Counted from the stretch's first letter, positions 46,839 through 60,354 are shown. The stretch: DNA of 64,000 nt from Anarhynchus alexandrinus (GCA_008711295.1 VUYV01000122.1:1865172-1929171); one strand, 5' to 3'. Numbers and translations: made by a program. The notes: generated from the sequence alone by a model not told the origin.

Positions 46839-49643
46839 GAATTCAGGTCACGGTGGTGCCAATAGCTTTACTGTAAGATATTCTGAATAATTCATAAGCA
46901 TAAGAATAACATTCTGATGTTTACCTTATCTAGCCTAAAAAATTACGATCTAATATGAAACTTGATAATATGCATTAGCTGTTTGTAACAGGACAGACTT
47001 GAGACCCTGCCCAGGGACACAGGACTCCTCTCGAGTCATTCGGATATCAGGAGCTTGAACTCTGCATGCAGATGTAAGGTAATTATCACTGTCTCATAGA
47101 AGCAGGTGCAGTTGTTGACTCCCATGAGGTTATAAAAAAGGAATGGGAGGCTCTTCTGGTAGAGACAAGGTTGTGTAAACACAGCTATGAGGGGATTCAA
47201 GTGTGGGGAAGAAACTTGGGGTTTCCCTTTGATGGTTGCAATGGCTACAAGTTTTAACTGTGACCTTCAGGTGATGTGGTATAAACCTGCCAGCTGGTAC
47301 CCACAATGGGCTGAGAAGAAAACTGTTCTTCATGTTGATTCCCAACAATCTGGAATGTATGAGTAGTCTGAGGTCTTCCTTCTAGTGTCTAGAAGCTCCA
47401 AGGAAAAAAGTAAGTGTGAAAGGTAGTGAATATGTATATATTTTGTTTGATGCGTTCACTCGTTTTGGTGTTTCCCTAACTATGAAAGATGAGGAGATTA
47501 TGGGATGTGAACAGAGTATTTTTGGGTTTGCTAGTAATTTATAACCTTGAAATATCTTAAAATGTGTCTTTTGAATAAAGCTACACAGTTAATAAGTTGG
47601 ATAGTGGTGTTATAAATTATAATAGACTACTTTTTTTTTTTTTCCTACTCTGGAGATGTGAAGGATGTCTTTCTTACTATCTCTGTGTCTTTATCACATC
47701 TATGATCTTTCCTGGCAGGTCACATAATGTATCCTTGTCTGCATATCTTAAGGGCCGTATGATTTATTTTCATTTATGTGTCTTCCTCTATTGTTAATTA
47801 AACTAAAAATAACACCTCAGGTTCACAACAGCTTTGCTGTTTTAATATCCAACTTTTCTTCTGCTCTGTCCCTAATCAGAACAACTGAATGCCCTAAGGA
47901 AAAATAAACAATCTCAGCTTTTGTAGGACTGATTTTTATTTGGAAATTGTCAGAGCACAAAATACTGCTTGTGCTGTTATAATAATCCATGCAGAAGGAG
48001 GCAGATCTTGGCTCCAGGGAAGGCCGACCTATTTAATAGAAAGATTGGCTAGCCCAAGGAAGCCATTTTTTAAGCAGATTGAGGTCGCTGTGATCTGCAG
48101 GGATATGTGTGTTAGAACTAATAAGTTATTGCCGTACCCATGACGCTTTCCTCCTGATTGTTTTGTTTTAATTCCAGCAAAAGCCATGGAAAGTCCCCCA
48201 ACAGTGTCTGCTGCTGACCTGCTGGGTTTATGGCCCCGGGTAGCCAAACATTTCAAGCTACTCATTTTAAAATACTTCACTGACAGCTTGGATGCAAGGA
48301 AAAAAAACTTAGAAGTTGTGAAGCTTGAGAGATGAAAGGAGAGTGGCAAAGATGAAACACTAGTTAGAATTATTATTATTTTTTTTCTCCAGTCAGAATA
48401 ACTGAGTAATTGCAACTTAGCCAAATCTATGCAATGAAAATAATTTGTCTCTACAGCAGACAGCTGCTGTCTTCATGCTCCTATGGTGGTACCATTTGTG
48501 TTACACATGTCCACTCATGGCATTCTTGGGCTCCATTAAATTTGCCTTGAATATCACCGAACATGCAGTTCTGCCACGCTACCTGCTCTAGCCTGTATTT
48601 TAAATACTAGCCTTTTAAATAGGCAGGAACTTCAAGGACTCTAAACAAAAGCAGGAATATGGCCACCTGGTAGTGAAATAAACAATGGCTAATAAAACAC
48701 ATCCGATCAGACAACCCCTTGAAATTATGTACATTATTTCTGCTTCCTAGCTGAAAGATACAGCATTACCATGATGAGTCCTAAATTATTTCATTAAGTT
48801 TTCTTCACTCTCTGTTTAATCTTAAAAAAATTAATTACCGATTCCTCATTCTGTCAATTAGTGAAAAACTACATAAATTACATAAGAGCTACTCAAGTAA
48901 TGACTATTTTTTTTCAGTCCTATTATTTTATAAAACTACTCTAAAAAAATTTGTTGTGTTTGAGTCAGCGATATGACTTTTTTTGCATGAAATGCAAATA
49001 ATTAAAAAGGACTTGTGTTTAAAATCAGAAAAAGGCCTGCCCACTTTCTTTACTAGAGTGCCAAGCAATGATATCAGTCCTATGATAGTGTCATGTGAAC
49101 CATAGAAAACATGTGGAATACTGTGGTGCTGCACCTAAATAGGACTGTCACCTGAAAAGATGGGTTTTTTTTCCTTTCATATTAAAATGCAGTTCGTACT
49201 TGAATAAAATGAGCATTCTGTGGATTGTGCCATTTCTAAGCAAGGAAACCTTTAAATATATGTGGTCTTATGGAACACTGACTAATAAAATAGGGAATCT
49301 ACCTATTTATTTTGGTATGGGATTCCCCTCCCTCCCCCAGGGCTTGTCTGAACTGCATGGGTTTTGCTGTTCTAGCAAAAGAAGGATGGGATATTCTTTA
49401 GTATAACACAACAACAGACATTGGGGTTTTGAATCAATGTTAGTTCAACCATGTAACTTCATCATGGATTAGATTTTCACCATTATCAAAACTGTGTTAA
49501 ATAAAGCAGTTAAGAAAAGGCAGTGCTTAACTGCAGTCATCAACAATTCATCAAAGATTTTCAGCTTGTCAGTTTTCTTGTGTATTGTAGCCATTTACAG
49601 TCTATTAGCAAATAGCATCTGTTTAAAAATTATGTCCCTGTAT
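46839..49643. other. Unique sequence, one weak candidate exon at 48.17 kb
   Basis: A strong acceptor (TGATTGTTTTGTTTTAATTCCAG) ends at 48178. It is followed by a Kozak-like GCCATGG and an open frame of about 50 codons (starts MESPPTVSAADLLGL) that stops near 48335. A 131-codon minus-strand frame (48029-48424) covers the same place. I recognise neither and give both little weight. The rest is AT-rich. Confidence 0.4.
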
Positions 49644-49662
49644 GGGGGGTGGGGGGGTGGGG
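49644..49662 (+). repeat. G-rich run
   Basis: Six Gs, T, seven Gs, T, four Gs. It can fold as a G-quadruplex, and its length is probably variable or hard to sequence. Confidence 0.85.
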
Positions 49663-50377
49663 AAGAATGCTGTGTATATGAGTTCACCTATGAATCTGAC
49701 AGTCTTCTGATCCAAAGAACATAGAAAAAGGGGCATTAGCTGACATACTAAAAAAAACTAGTATCCAAGCTTTAGTTTTCCCGTCCCCATGGGATTGTTT
49801 TCATAATAGTCACAATTTTGACATGTTTAATTTAAAGAAAATAAACATAAGAGTTTTATGTGGTGTATCTCTGAGGGTTATTCTCCAGTCTTGGAGACAG
49901 CTCAGGTAACCTAAATGTACCTCACTCGCCACTAGTTCAGCTTCTTCCTATTAGAAAATTTAGGGGGTTTGTTCTTGTTAATTATTCTCTTAAATATTAC
50001 TGAAGCATCACAATAACCCCACCTCTTACTTGTCATGGCTGTCCCAGCTTAGTCTCTCTAACCCTTCTTAAGCGACCCAATGTTATTTCAGTTTCTGTTC
50101 AATGAAATCTAAAAGCCACCTTCATCTTTTTAGTCTCTCCATCATTGCAGTACCGATACTGAGAATGTCTCTCCTGTAATATCAGATCATTGTTATAATG
50201 TTATATGTATTAAGAGCTTTGTTAATAGTTTGTGAATAAGCTTTATATTTTAAGCTTCTAAGCACTTCAACTTTTCTTTTAATTTGGGTTTTCTTCATGA
50301 AATACAGTGTGTCCTTTTAGAAGAGGTGAAATTCAAATGTAAATGATGATGTCTCTCTGGCTGAATGGAGTATTCTT

Positions 50378-50395
50378 GGGTGTGGGTGGGGTGGG
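50378..50395 (+). other. Canonical G-quadruplex motif
   Basis: GGG-TGT-GGG-T-GGGG-T-GGG has four G-tracts with loops of 3, 1 and 1 bases, a very favourable arrangement for a parallel quadruplex. It stands alone in AT-rich DNA, with no promoter features seen beside it. Confidence 0.8.
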
Positions 50396-52714
50396 TGTGG
50401 AGTAGGCCAAGTTAAATACATGCTTGGTGGTACATAGGTTCACCTGCTTTTCTTATCAAGCAGACAAGTAGCTAACTTAGATTTACTAATGCCGTGGATA
50501 TTTTAAGTCCTTTTTGTCTGATCCTCTAAAGCCTTTCTAGTGTTTTGGAACGGAACTATAATTTGCGGCAACTTTCAGGGATGCCTTTAAATTAGTAGAA
50601 TCATGATTGTTTCTGTCCGATATGGACCTGTGCTGTACGTAAAATTAGAACTGTATATGTACATCTCCAGCCTGACGGCGTGCTTTGTCTGAAATCGTGA
50701 CATCTTCTCAGTCAGTCATTAGCATTTATGTAACACCACTCCTGCAGACATCTTGAAGGGTTTTACAAATGAGGGCAAATTACAGCAAAGCTAACTCAAA
50801 CAATCTTGTTTAATTTGAATTGTGTCAGGGAGCCCTAAGTCTAGTCCTGAGAGGAGTAGAATGGAACTATGAAAATATTACTCTTTTTGCTCTTACTTCA
50901 TTTCTGCTTTTTAGACGAATGAAACATCCCAATGAAGTGAAGATTCTTGTTATAAGGAAAAGGGAAAGACTACTCTTGTAGGGATGATGTGGTCCCAGGC
51001 TGGAGATTGGCGGTTGATGTCTCTTGTACTATGTGGGATTCAACATTTACCCCTTTTTCAAGTCAACAGAAGTCTTGGGTCTAACTTTACTGTCCATCAT
51101 CAGACAGCAATTCCATCTTTTATTTCTATCTGCTGTGGAAAATATAAAAAATAAAGGGAATTGAATAGGGATTAGATACAGAGTTTGAAAGTGCTGTAAG
51201 ATACAGTTTTAACTGTATGAATCTAAAATGATAGTTGGCTTGACACTTGTGTGTGCCATCAGAGTATATAGTTGCTGAGTACGCAGTTACACTAAATTCT
51301 CAACAATTTATCTTGAATCTGACTATCTGTGGTGTTTCCATGAAAACAACATGGCTACAGTGATGTAAACTTGCATGAAATAAAACTGAGAAATAAAGCC
51401 CACAGTAACAACAAGAAGGTGTTCTTGCATAATCAAAAATTCAAAATTGTTGGTCCTTCTGGATCAGTTGAATTGCATGAAAGTGTGTGTAGAAAGGAGA
51501 CAAATTTTTATACTGCTAAACAGTCAGTCTAGGTATGATGCTAAATTATCTTTGTTTCATGGTTTGGGCCAGCATAATTCAGACCATGTGAAAAGATGGG
51601 TGACTACCAGTTGCCACCTTATATTGCAAGTGCATGTTGTAGGTTTCAAATCAGGTGTCAGTGAAAACATTGCTATGAAATTGTGTGGTTTTCTTATTCC
51701 ATGTGACGTGTGTGAAATGTAACATTCACAGCTAATTTTACACTCCTGTTAGCTTGGGACTGCCTACATATATGTATCGCTGTCTTTAGAAGACCTAGTC
51801 AGGTTATGAGGTAATGGTCTTGCTACAAGAAAGGAGAGAAACAGTAATACATTTCCTTACAAAAGGCTTTCTCGGGGAACTTGGACTTCTACTGCTGAAG
51901 GCTGGCTGACTCGTGGGTTCAAATCATCTGACAGTATGATGGATAACTAATACCGGTGAACGCCATGAAGTCTGGTCCAAAGAAAATATACAACTGTATG
52001 TGCCTTCAGTCCTTAGAAGGAAGAAATGAACACAGCATGTTACTACTTCTGTAATTGGCTGCAAGGTCCCCAGTACCTGAGGGTGCTTCATGTAATATGT
52101 GGGTGTCATTAATGACCCATTGGATTGGTTAAATTCATATTCTGACTTGAAAATCTATGGGAGAAGAAAACTAGGAGGTCAAGTCAGACGTTGGAAGAGA
52201 AATAGCCCATTAGGGAGCCCTTGTTGGAGGGATACATGGAAGGTACTATGGTGACCGATTTCTTCTGTTCTGTAATGGTCTCTCAAGTATTGCTCTATGT
52301 GACTTATTTGTGTCTTACATGGTATTGTATAATATTAACATTTGAGAGAAAGGAAGGGATGATGCCTGCAATTTTATTTTGCAAATGGAAGTGACCCATG
52401 ATATTGACAATATTGTGCATGTCAATTCTAATAGCATATGGCACAGCTTATTTGTCATTCATGTTGAGGGCAACTCTGGCCCTAGTGTGGCCAACAGAAG
52501 GCTTATTTTCTTTAACAGACTCGGGGCTTAATATACATGTAGTGTAACTGAGAATTTCTGTTGAACTAATTGTACTTTTATTAGCTCAGGTGTAACTTAG
52601 TCTAAAATAATTGATTACAAGCTAGGACAATGTGATGAGGTCTACCATTAGGACAGCACAGAAGATCCCTCATCTCTTGGTCAGGAAGAAAGGATAAATC
52701 ATATTTTTGAAATT
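50396..52714. other. Unique sequence, nothing recognised
   Basis: AT-rich. The line near 50745-50790 (GGGTTTTACAAATGAGGGCAA) weakly resembles MIR/L2 in antisense. It is too short to call. Confidence 0.5.
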
Positions 52715-52775
52715 AAAAAAAAAAACAAACAAACCAAAAAAACACACACAAAAAAAATCCCCACAAACCACAAAT
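52715..52775. repeat. A-rich low-complexity tract
   Basis: Poly(A) broken by C bases, giving AAAC and ACAC units. The open frame here is Lys-rich from composition only. Confidence 0.85.
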
Positions 52776-54342
52776 GGTTATCAAAATCCCACTGTTCTAA
52801 AACTTTTGTGTGTTGTTAAAATCTGTAGTGATCTCTTTAAGAAATTATATTATTATAAACTGCTCAAAAAGAAAGCATGCTTATATTAAGTGGTTAATTT
52901 TACAGCATGTGTTTTTGTTTTAAAAAAACAACCAACCAAACAAAAAACCTTCATGGAACTTGCAAGGCGTATTATTTCAAATACATTCATTTAGTGTTTG
53001 CATAATTGTGAAGTCCTAAGGATTCTCCATTTCTAATAAATAAATCATAGGTCTATTAAAAGCATCTTAAACAGCTCTTCCCTTATAAATTTAAAATGGT
53101 AATTTGTTGTCTGGACTCCTCCTGAGTCTGTTTGTGTTAAGAAAATTAAAAGTATTATATAACTGTTTAACTAATTTTTTTTTTTTTACTGGAGCATATT
53201 TTACAGGAATAACTTTGCTGTATTTGTGTATCATGCATTAAGAAAATCCTCTTTCTTATTTCCATGCGCACTTATTCTAAATTAGAAAGGAGGGTTTCAT
53301 TTGTCTCTTTGTAATAATAGATTATTTTATTCAAGGAGTAGAGGATATTAGCCCAGAGTTCTAACTCTATGTCTTAATCTGTTACGAGGTAAAATCATAG
53401 ATGTATTGCTTCATTTCAAAACAGCCTTTTCTAACATTTTGTTTTGTAGGGGATGATATGCTTTGAGAACGTATCTTTAAATTATGTGCAAGAGTTATGC
53501 CTGTATTCAGATATGGGCTCTGCTGTTCCCTTTCTGTGCCTCTTCCAGCATTCATATCCTTCGTGTTGCTAAACCTTTCTGCCATTTGTCTCCTCATTTA
53601 TAGTCCCAGACTTGTCTTCTCCAATAGATATTCCAGGTACCCACATAGGAAGGGAGACAGCTCTAGGCTCCTGCTAACAGAGGTGAGAAGGGGACTGGCT
53701 AATCTTGTGATCATGACCAAAATTGCAATACTTGTTCATGCATCATGTAGGGTTTGACAGTGCTGAATTATGTGGGAACTATGAGCATAGAGGATGGAGG
53801 TTAAAACATGGATTCGGTGCTTATGAGCTCTGTACGGATCCCTCAAGGCCCTTTAACTGGCTTAAGCAAACAAGCCCCACTAAACATAATGTCAAAAGAG
53901 ACACTGTAAAGTAGAGTTTGTTTAGTGTTTTTCATTAGTCTGTTTTATGGTATTCTTGGAAAAAAGTATCCTGGTACCATCACCCCATGGAGGATTTTAA
54001 GAATAAAGTTAACTATAATTCCAGCAGAAGCCTGTCTGGGATGATGTCAGCAACGTAAATAGATCCTTGGCCTTATTTATATTTGCTTCCTTAATAACCA
54101 TAAATAAAAATAATACACAAGGAGGTACTTGTAGTCATCAGCAATGGAAAAGGAAAAATTGTGTCTGTGGGGGAGTGGGGGCCATCACAATCAGGTCAGA
54201 ATAATGGGATGCACAAATAAGAGTTTAAAGTCAAAGCTGAGAAGAATTCAAAACTTGATAAAACTGATAAATGTGAGATAATTGGCTTTAAGGTAATCGT
54301 TAAAAATATTCACTATTTCTGTCCTTGTGGCCATTGCAAGGG
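52776..54342. other. Unique sequence, possible faint MIR trace
   Basis: Near 53515-53600, GGGCTCTGCTG...AACCTTTCTGCCATTTGTCTCCTCATTTATAG weakly follows the MIR order on the plus strand. Nothing else stands out. Confidence 0.4.
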
Positions 54343-54422
54343 TTTTATTCCCAGGTGTGTGAACTGAGTATGTCAAAAATGATTTCCCCAAGCCAATGCA
54401 GGTAGCCAGTGTAAGAATCAGC
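54343..54422 (-). repeat. MIR-like remnant, antisense
   Basis: The reverse complement of MIR is followed in order: TTATTCCCA, GAACTGAG, GATTTCCCCAAG, a degraded CAGGTAGCCAGTG, then AAGAATCAGC. It is colinear but heavily diverged. Confidence 0.45.
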
Positions 54423-57400
54423 CTTTTTTAAGTCACTGTTTAGTTAAGATGTTGTATTGTGACAAAACCCATGTATTTTTTGGAGGGAACTTGACAGACT
54501 GTTTCTAAATTGCATTGTGGTAATAACTTTTCTGCTATGTTTTCTCTAAGCTAATTTAAAAATGAGACAAGAGTCTACGTTTCAGTAAACTTTTAATAAA
54601 TGCAATGTGGTAATATACTTTGCTTAGAGACTAATCAGGGAAAAGAGGCAAAACAAAATAGGAACATCTTTCTATTGCACTTTAAAATTTTAAATTAAGT
54701 GAGTGTGAGGCAGACTACATAACTTTTGAAACAATATATTTAAAATGTGAATAATGGAGAACAATTTTAAAACCCAAATGCTTAAACTATGTAAACTGTA
54801 AACAGCCAACCAGAATAACCGTATATATATACAAATTCAGTACAGTAATACCACTTCTGCAGCAGCCACAAAAAAAATGTGCATTGAATTTCCCACCTCT
54901 TGAATGTGTCTGTTCTAATTCTCAAAAACTGGATGTTAATAGTAAGTAGTTGTATTTCCCAGCGCTATTAGTGAACATTAGAAGAAAAAAAAAATAATGG
55001 TGGAGGACTCCACTGTGGTGATAGATAAATGGATTGATGAATGCTGATGAATAGATTACCAAAAATGTGCAGGAAAAGTTATGATGACACTATTGCTTTA
55101 GTGAAATTATCCTATGCTTTGATTTGCTCTTACCTTTTTGTGGCAAGTTTGATATACAATGAAAGTTTAATACGTAATGAAAGCCAAGTAATTAGGAATG
55201 GGGCTAAGATGAGGCAAATAATCCCTTATTCTTATATATTGAGCCTAGTGATACTAGTTGAGGATGCTTGGCTCATAACTGATTGGGACTCTCTTCTCAG
55301 TACCACTTCTCCTATTTAGCAGCCTCTGCTACTTACTGTGTTACATGTGGGGAGGCTGGAAAGTAAACCAGCTTCTCTTGTTTCAGCGTTACCTGCTTGT
55401 GACACTGTTAGCTTTTTCTTTTATGGAGTCTGCTGTGCTGGCAAAGCTGGGAATTGAGATATTGCCCTTGGTATTAGGGAGATGATGGAGAAGTTTTCTC
55501 TATTTACCTCAGGATGCCTCTGCGGTAGAGCTTATTCTCAATTCCATGTCCTACCTGGCATGGGCATGCTTCGGCTCTTTGGGCAGAGGCAAAATGGTGT
55601 CCTAGAGATGATGAGGTTCTATATGGGGGTGAAAAGCCAGCAAGTCTAATGCAAATTAACAATTAAACAAAAAACTCAATGCCAACAAAACCTTTTTAGA
55701 CTTCGGAATACTATCAGACTTCCCTTTTAGTATCTCTGGGGTAGCCTTGTTTGAGTTACTCCCTTCTTGTTGAACCCATCTGTTTTACTGTGCCATAGGA
55801 TACTGCAATTTCATCACACAATTGAGCAGACTTTTAAACGAGGTCCAGAAGCAACCTTCCCTGGTTAAAACTGAAGTGTTGAGACAAACTGTTGTAATTT
55901 GAAATAAAACTAGTACAAAAGATAAAAATTTAAAATTGCAAGTACAAGTAAATGTAGATTAGCTGGTGCAAGTTATAGGTGTAGGCAAGCTTGCGTGTAT
56001 GTTCAACTCTGTTTCTGTGTTCTTTGGCTATACCTGGGGGGTGATCGGTGGAGGTTGTTCAAAGTAAAGCACATAATTCCGCAACTTTGTCCTTTAAAAC
56101 AATTATCCATTATTTCAATCACTTCATGAATAACTAAGCAGGTTTATATTTTTGCATAACTGAATACTTCTCATCTATTAGAAAATCACACTGGAAAGTA
56201 CCAGTTCAGTGAGTGTCTTTTTTAACTACTTATTGAGAGAATAAAGATATTTATGGGAGACTTAGTATTGCATTACAGATAGATATGAAGTAGTTAGAAT
56301 CTAATAGTATTTCTTGAAATCAATTTTTTTTTTTAGGAAGCAAAAGAAGCTCAGTTTGTCTCTGAAGTAGAAATAACTAAATCTTCTTGTCTCCGAAAGA
56401 ACAATCTTTCCTAGAGTAGTGATGTTTCTGAAACTTTTCTGGGGAGTTGCTGCTGATAGTTCATATTGAAGAAATATTTTTTTCCAACTAGGGTGTATAC
56501 ATTAATTTCTTTTGCTTTTCCCAAAAAGATCTACATCTCCATTTTTTTGTGGAAAATCTTTTCCGTACAAGTATCATTGTGATGCTCTGTAGACATTTCA
56601 TTGTTCTAACTGAAATTTCAATTTGCTTTGTTTCTATTCTGAAAGCTTTTGTTCTGTAATGCATCCCAAAGGGAGGGAGCTGCCCTAAAAAGTTTTGAAG
56701 ACGGACGTATGTATTTGATGTATCTGTTTGCAACAAAACAAGATGTCAAAAACATGTTCTGGGAAAACAAAGTAGAGGCAAAGATAGGAGTATCTTAAAA
56801 TTGTCAAACTATACTTCTGAGGGAAGGACGCAACTATAGACTACTTTTTTTAAATTGCAACTGTGAGCTACCTTTAGCAGGGGCAAGTGTATGGATTTTT
56901 CTTGACTGCAAAAATTTCGGCATTGTTCTCTGGCACTTCAGTATTCTCAAAGATTTTCAGGAATCTATTTGTCACTACACTGGGTGATGACAGCCCAAAC
57001 CTATTTGTCACTGTGAGTGACAAATAATATCCACCACTAGGGACTTCTTGGTTGTATTTTATTTGTAAATCACAAAAGCAAGAAGGCATATTTGAAATTC
57101 CCCACAGACAGTGAATGAAGGACGTTCTACATATTTTATTTGTATACTGTACTAGGCTAATTTCATATAATATGTAAGTATGATTGAAATAAGAAAGGTT
57201 TGAGACATGAGACACTTTCCTTCACAGTTTGCAGAGGTATGCTTATAAACCTACCGAGGAAAACGTGGGATTGAGCTTTCTCACTCTGAATTAAAACACT
57301 GGGGAAAACAAAAGCTGTATTTTGCAGCCAGTGGAATAAAACTCCCAGAAGATTACTCCTGTTACTGTAATATTACTTCTCCCAGTCAGATTTTTCAGGT

Positions 57401-59482
57401 CAGTAAGTATCTGTAGTATACAAATACTTGAAGAGCAGAAAGTTTATAGTAGAGCCAACATTAAATCTTAAGCCGTAAGGACTGCTTTGGTTATAACACA
57501 CAGCTGACTTGGCTGCTTTGTAAAGTTTGAGGCTCTGTCAGAAATAAAAACATTGTTGGTCTTGTTCTGTTGATTTTTAAAATCATCTCACCTTCTATAC
57601 AAAGTTCTTCAGTGTCTTGTGTTTAACTTGAATTTGTCTTTGAATGCATTTTGTTCATGTGATGGATTTTTTTGTATTTATTAATATTTGAAATATTTCT
57701 ATCTATAAAGACAAGACTGAAATTAATCTGAAAAGCTGCTATCCTATAACATTTTCTATTTAACATATCTTGAATACATGAAACTATTATATAATGTGGT
57801 TTAGTGGTATTATGACAATGGCACTACATCAAGTATGAATGCTTTTGTCCTACTACAGTGACTTGCACATTCATACTAGGACACTGTCTGCCATATGATT
57901 TTAAGTGTATGTTGTCTTACTGGCCTAAAACATCTTCCACATGTAAAAGACCATGTGGGCATATACACATATTGGTTTAAATGCAAAAATTCATCTTGCA
58001 AGTACTGCATCATAGTAACATTGCTGTACAGAAAAGGTTGCAAGACTACTTAAGCATTTTTTCTTCATGCTTGGTAAACATTCCTCTCCCAGAGAATCTC
58101 ATTATGATGTTCAAGTTCTTCAGCTTGTTAACAAAGATGGTCTGTTATTGAAGTATCTGATCAACTTGATGGTGATAATCTTGGTTACTTTGTATTATGA
58201 TAAGACCATCATTTTACCATAATGCATCCTTCTATCTCAAACACATGTAACCATTTCTGTACCATTTTAGGCATATTATTGTTAAGAAAAAAGAACTAGC
58301 TCTTAACTGAAGTGCTGTTACCCTCTTCAAAAGGCAATCTTTCCTTTAAGCTTGTTTCTCGTGACTCTTTTAGAGAAGGTGTGATCTCCTTGGTTGGGCT
58401 AAAATTGAAAAGAAAACAAAACTGTAGTTCTACAGAGAGAAACTTTAAGCAATCACCAAATCTTCTAAACCTCATATTTAGCTAAGGACTCCTTTTATTT
58501 GCTTGGAGTATCTTAATTAATTTGATCCTGACCTACACTTACAGTAATTCTACTGGTACTGTTAAACTGATACACTAGGCTTTCATCACTTCCTCTAGAA
58601 CGTGCTGCTACATTGCTACCTAAGAATGACATAAATTTTTCCCATTCCTATACAACTGTGTGTATGTCAATAGAATCACACAGGGATCTCATTAGTCTCA
58701 CTATTTCTGGTTTTAAATACTATTATTCTTTTCCAAAACATTGGTCAGTACAAGTAGGGAGAGCGTTATTTTGTGCACTTTAAATGTATCCCAAATTTAC
58801 TTACACTACCCTGAGGAAACAAACTCCTAGCTAAAAATAGTATGTGTGTATAACAGAGTACCTTTGCTGCGAACACATGCTGCGTAGGAGCACTTATCTG
58901 CTTTTGGCATTCCACACCCCTTGCAGCCTGGGGCTTACAGCTTTCGGAATTCACGGGTAAGGGGAATATAAGAAAGCTGAGCCTTGGTTATTCCAGCAAC
59001 GGTGGAATTGGAGCTGTGGGGAGTCAGTGCTGAGATCCATAATTGCTCCTTTAGTCAAAAGGAGCTTTGTCTGAGCAAGGGTTCCACAGAAACCAAGGAT
59101 GGCATATGATTTTTAGTCAAGGACTATTGATTCTGATTTTTAAATATTATTGCAGCAATATGTTGCCCATCCTTTAAAGAATTATTTGATTTTTCTCGAT
59201 ATTCAGAGGATCAAAAGATCAATGAATGTATGGGAAAGGATATTTCTTGGACACAACTGTAATAATATGTCCTGTAAAGTGAAGTGTCTGTGGGCAGTTA
59301 GAAATTACGCTGCTGGGCAACGTTCAGATACAGTGTAAGATCAACACAAATAATGCCATAAGTGACACTGTAGGTAAAAATTATATTGCACCATTGTAGT
59401 TTTGTAGTGATTTTTAGTGAACTATGACTTGACAGCATTTTCAATTTGGGAAAGCTAATCCCATGTGGAATTTATAGTAAGA
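54423..59482. other. Unique sequence without a supported gene
   Basis: AT-rich. It includes the hairpin at 57002-57026. A 113-codon minus-strand frame at 56874-57215 reads QEVPSGGYYLSLTVTNRFG, which superficially resembles one beta-strand pair of a PKD-type Ig-like fold. There is no start context or splice signal to support it, and part of the reading comes from the inverted repeat. Confidence 0.5.
57002..57026. repeat. Perfect 11-bp inverted repeat with a nearby direct copy
   Basis: TATTTGTCACT, then GTG, then AGTGACAAATA. A third copy of the same arm, in direct orientation, lies 36 bp upstream at 56966-56976. Three copies of an 11-mer within 61 bp is unusual for random sequence. Confidence 0.92.
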
Positions 59483-59928
59483 TTTGATCAGGGGGCTGGA
59501 GCACCTCTCCTATGAGGACAGGCTGAGAGAGTTGGGGTTGTTCAGCCTGGAGAAGAGAAGGCTCCAGGGAGACCTTTCAGTCCTCCAGTACCTAAAGGGG
59601 GCCTACAGGAAAGATGAAGTCAGGCTTTTTACCAGGGCCTGTAGTGACAGGACAAGGGGCAGCAGTTTTAAACTGGCAGAGGGTAGGTTTAGATTGGACA
59701 TAAAGACATTTTTTATGATGAGGGTGGTGAGACACTGGAACAGGCTGCTCAGAGAAGCTGTGGATGCCCCATCCCTGGAAGTGTTCAAGGCCAGGCTGGA
59801 TGGGGCTTTGAGCAACCTGGTCTAGTGGGAGGTGTCCCTGCCCATGGCAGGGGGGTTGGAAGTGGATGATCTTTAAGGTCCCTTCTAACCTAAACCATTC
59901 TATGATTCTATGAATCTATGATTCTATG
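59483..59928 (+). mobile_element. CR1 LINE fragment, sense, 3' end
   Basis: A 5'-truncated CR1 starting at GATCAGGGGGCTGGAGCACC and ending in repeated ATTCTATG-type units (59898-59928). The ORF2 remainder is intact, and the 3'UTR has the usual GGAGGTGTCCCTGCCCATGG and GATGATCTTTAAGGTCCC. The open frame and regular tail suggest a younger insertion than the copies at 9.1 and 28.2 kb. Confidence 0.96.
59484..59825 (+). pseudogene. CR1 ORF2 C-terminus, open but truncated
   Basis: This encodes the last 113 residues of the CR1 ORF2 protein: MIRGLEHLSYEDRLRELGLF at the start, RTRGSSFKLAEGRFRLDIK in the middle, RHWNRLLREAVDAPSLEVF near the end, and stop after SNLV. The methionine is internal to the real protein, so this is not a true start. 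The endonuclease and reverse-transcriptase catalytic domains lie upstream and are missing. Compared with the copy at 62.7 kb, one residue is missing after GDLS and part of the KKFF block is altered. It is a non-functional fragment of a full protein of roughly 900-1000 residues. Confidence 0.92.
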
Positions 59929-60354
59929 TGTTTGGGGGCAGGGGCTTAAACCAATGTGAGAAACATTGGCACAGGCTATAGATGTATACTATAAGAAATA
60001 GAAACTGATCCTCAAAACTCCAGTTTTCTTTTTTTGTATAAATTGGAACAGAGTGGGGTATTTATTGCCTGAAGTCAATCTGTAGCCTAATCACCAGTTC
60101 TGTACATTTTCCATTAGAGTGGAAACATTAATGCCAGAACAGAAAGCAAGGTTTTTGAAAGAAATCTGTCCATCAAGCAGGGAGGGAGGGAGGAGGAGGC
60201 AGCGGCAGAGGAAGCTTGTGGATGTTTAACTGTCCTTCTGACAGACCCAAAAAATCTACTTCCTTCCTCAAAGATGCCTCACACTTAACTGGCAAACAAA
60301 TGAAAAAGGAAAATGTTGAAGACCAGTGCTGTGAGGGATAATCTAACAAATGTT
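59929..60354. other. Unique sequence with a short GGGA/GGA purine tract
   Basis: A GGGAGGGAGGGAGGAGGAGG stretch at 60180-60199 is a weak quadruplex candidate. Nothing else is recognised. Confidence 0.55.
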
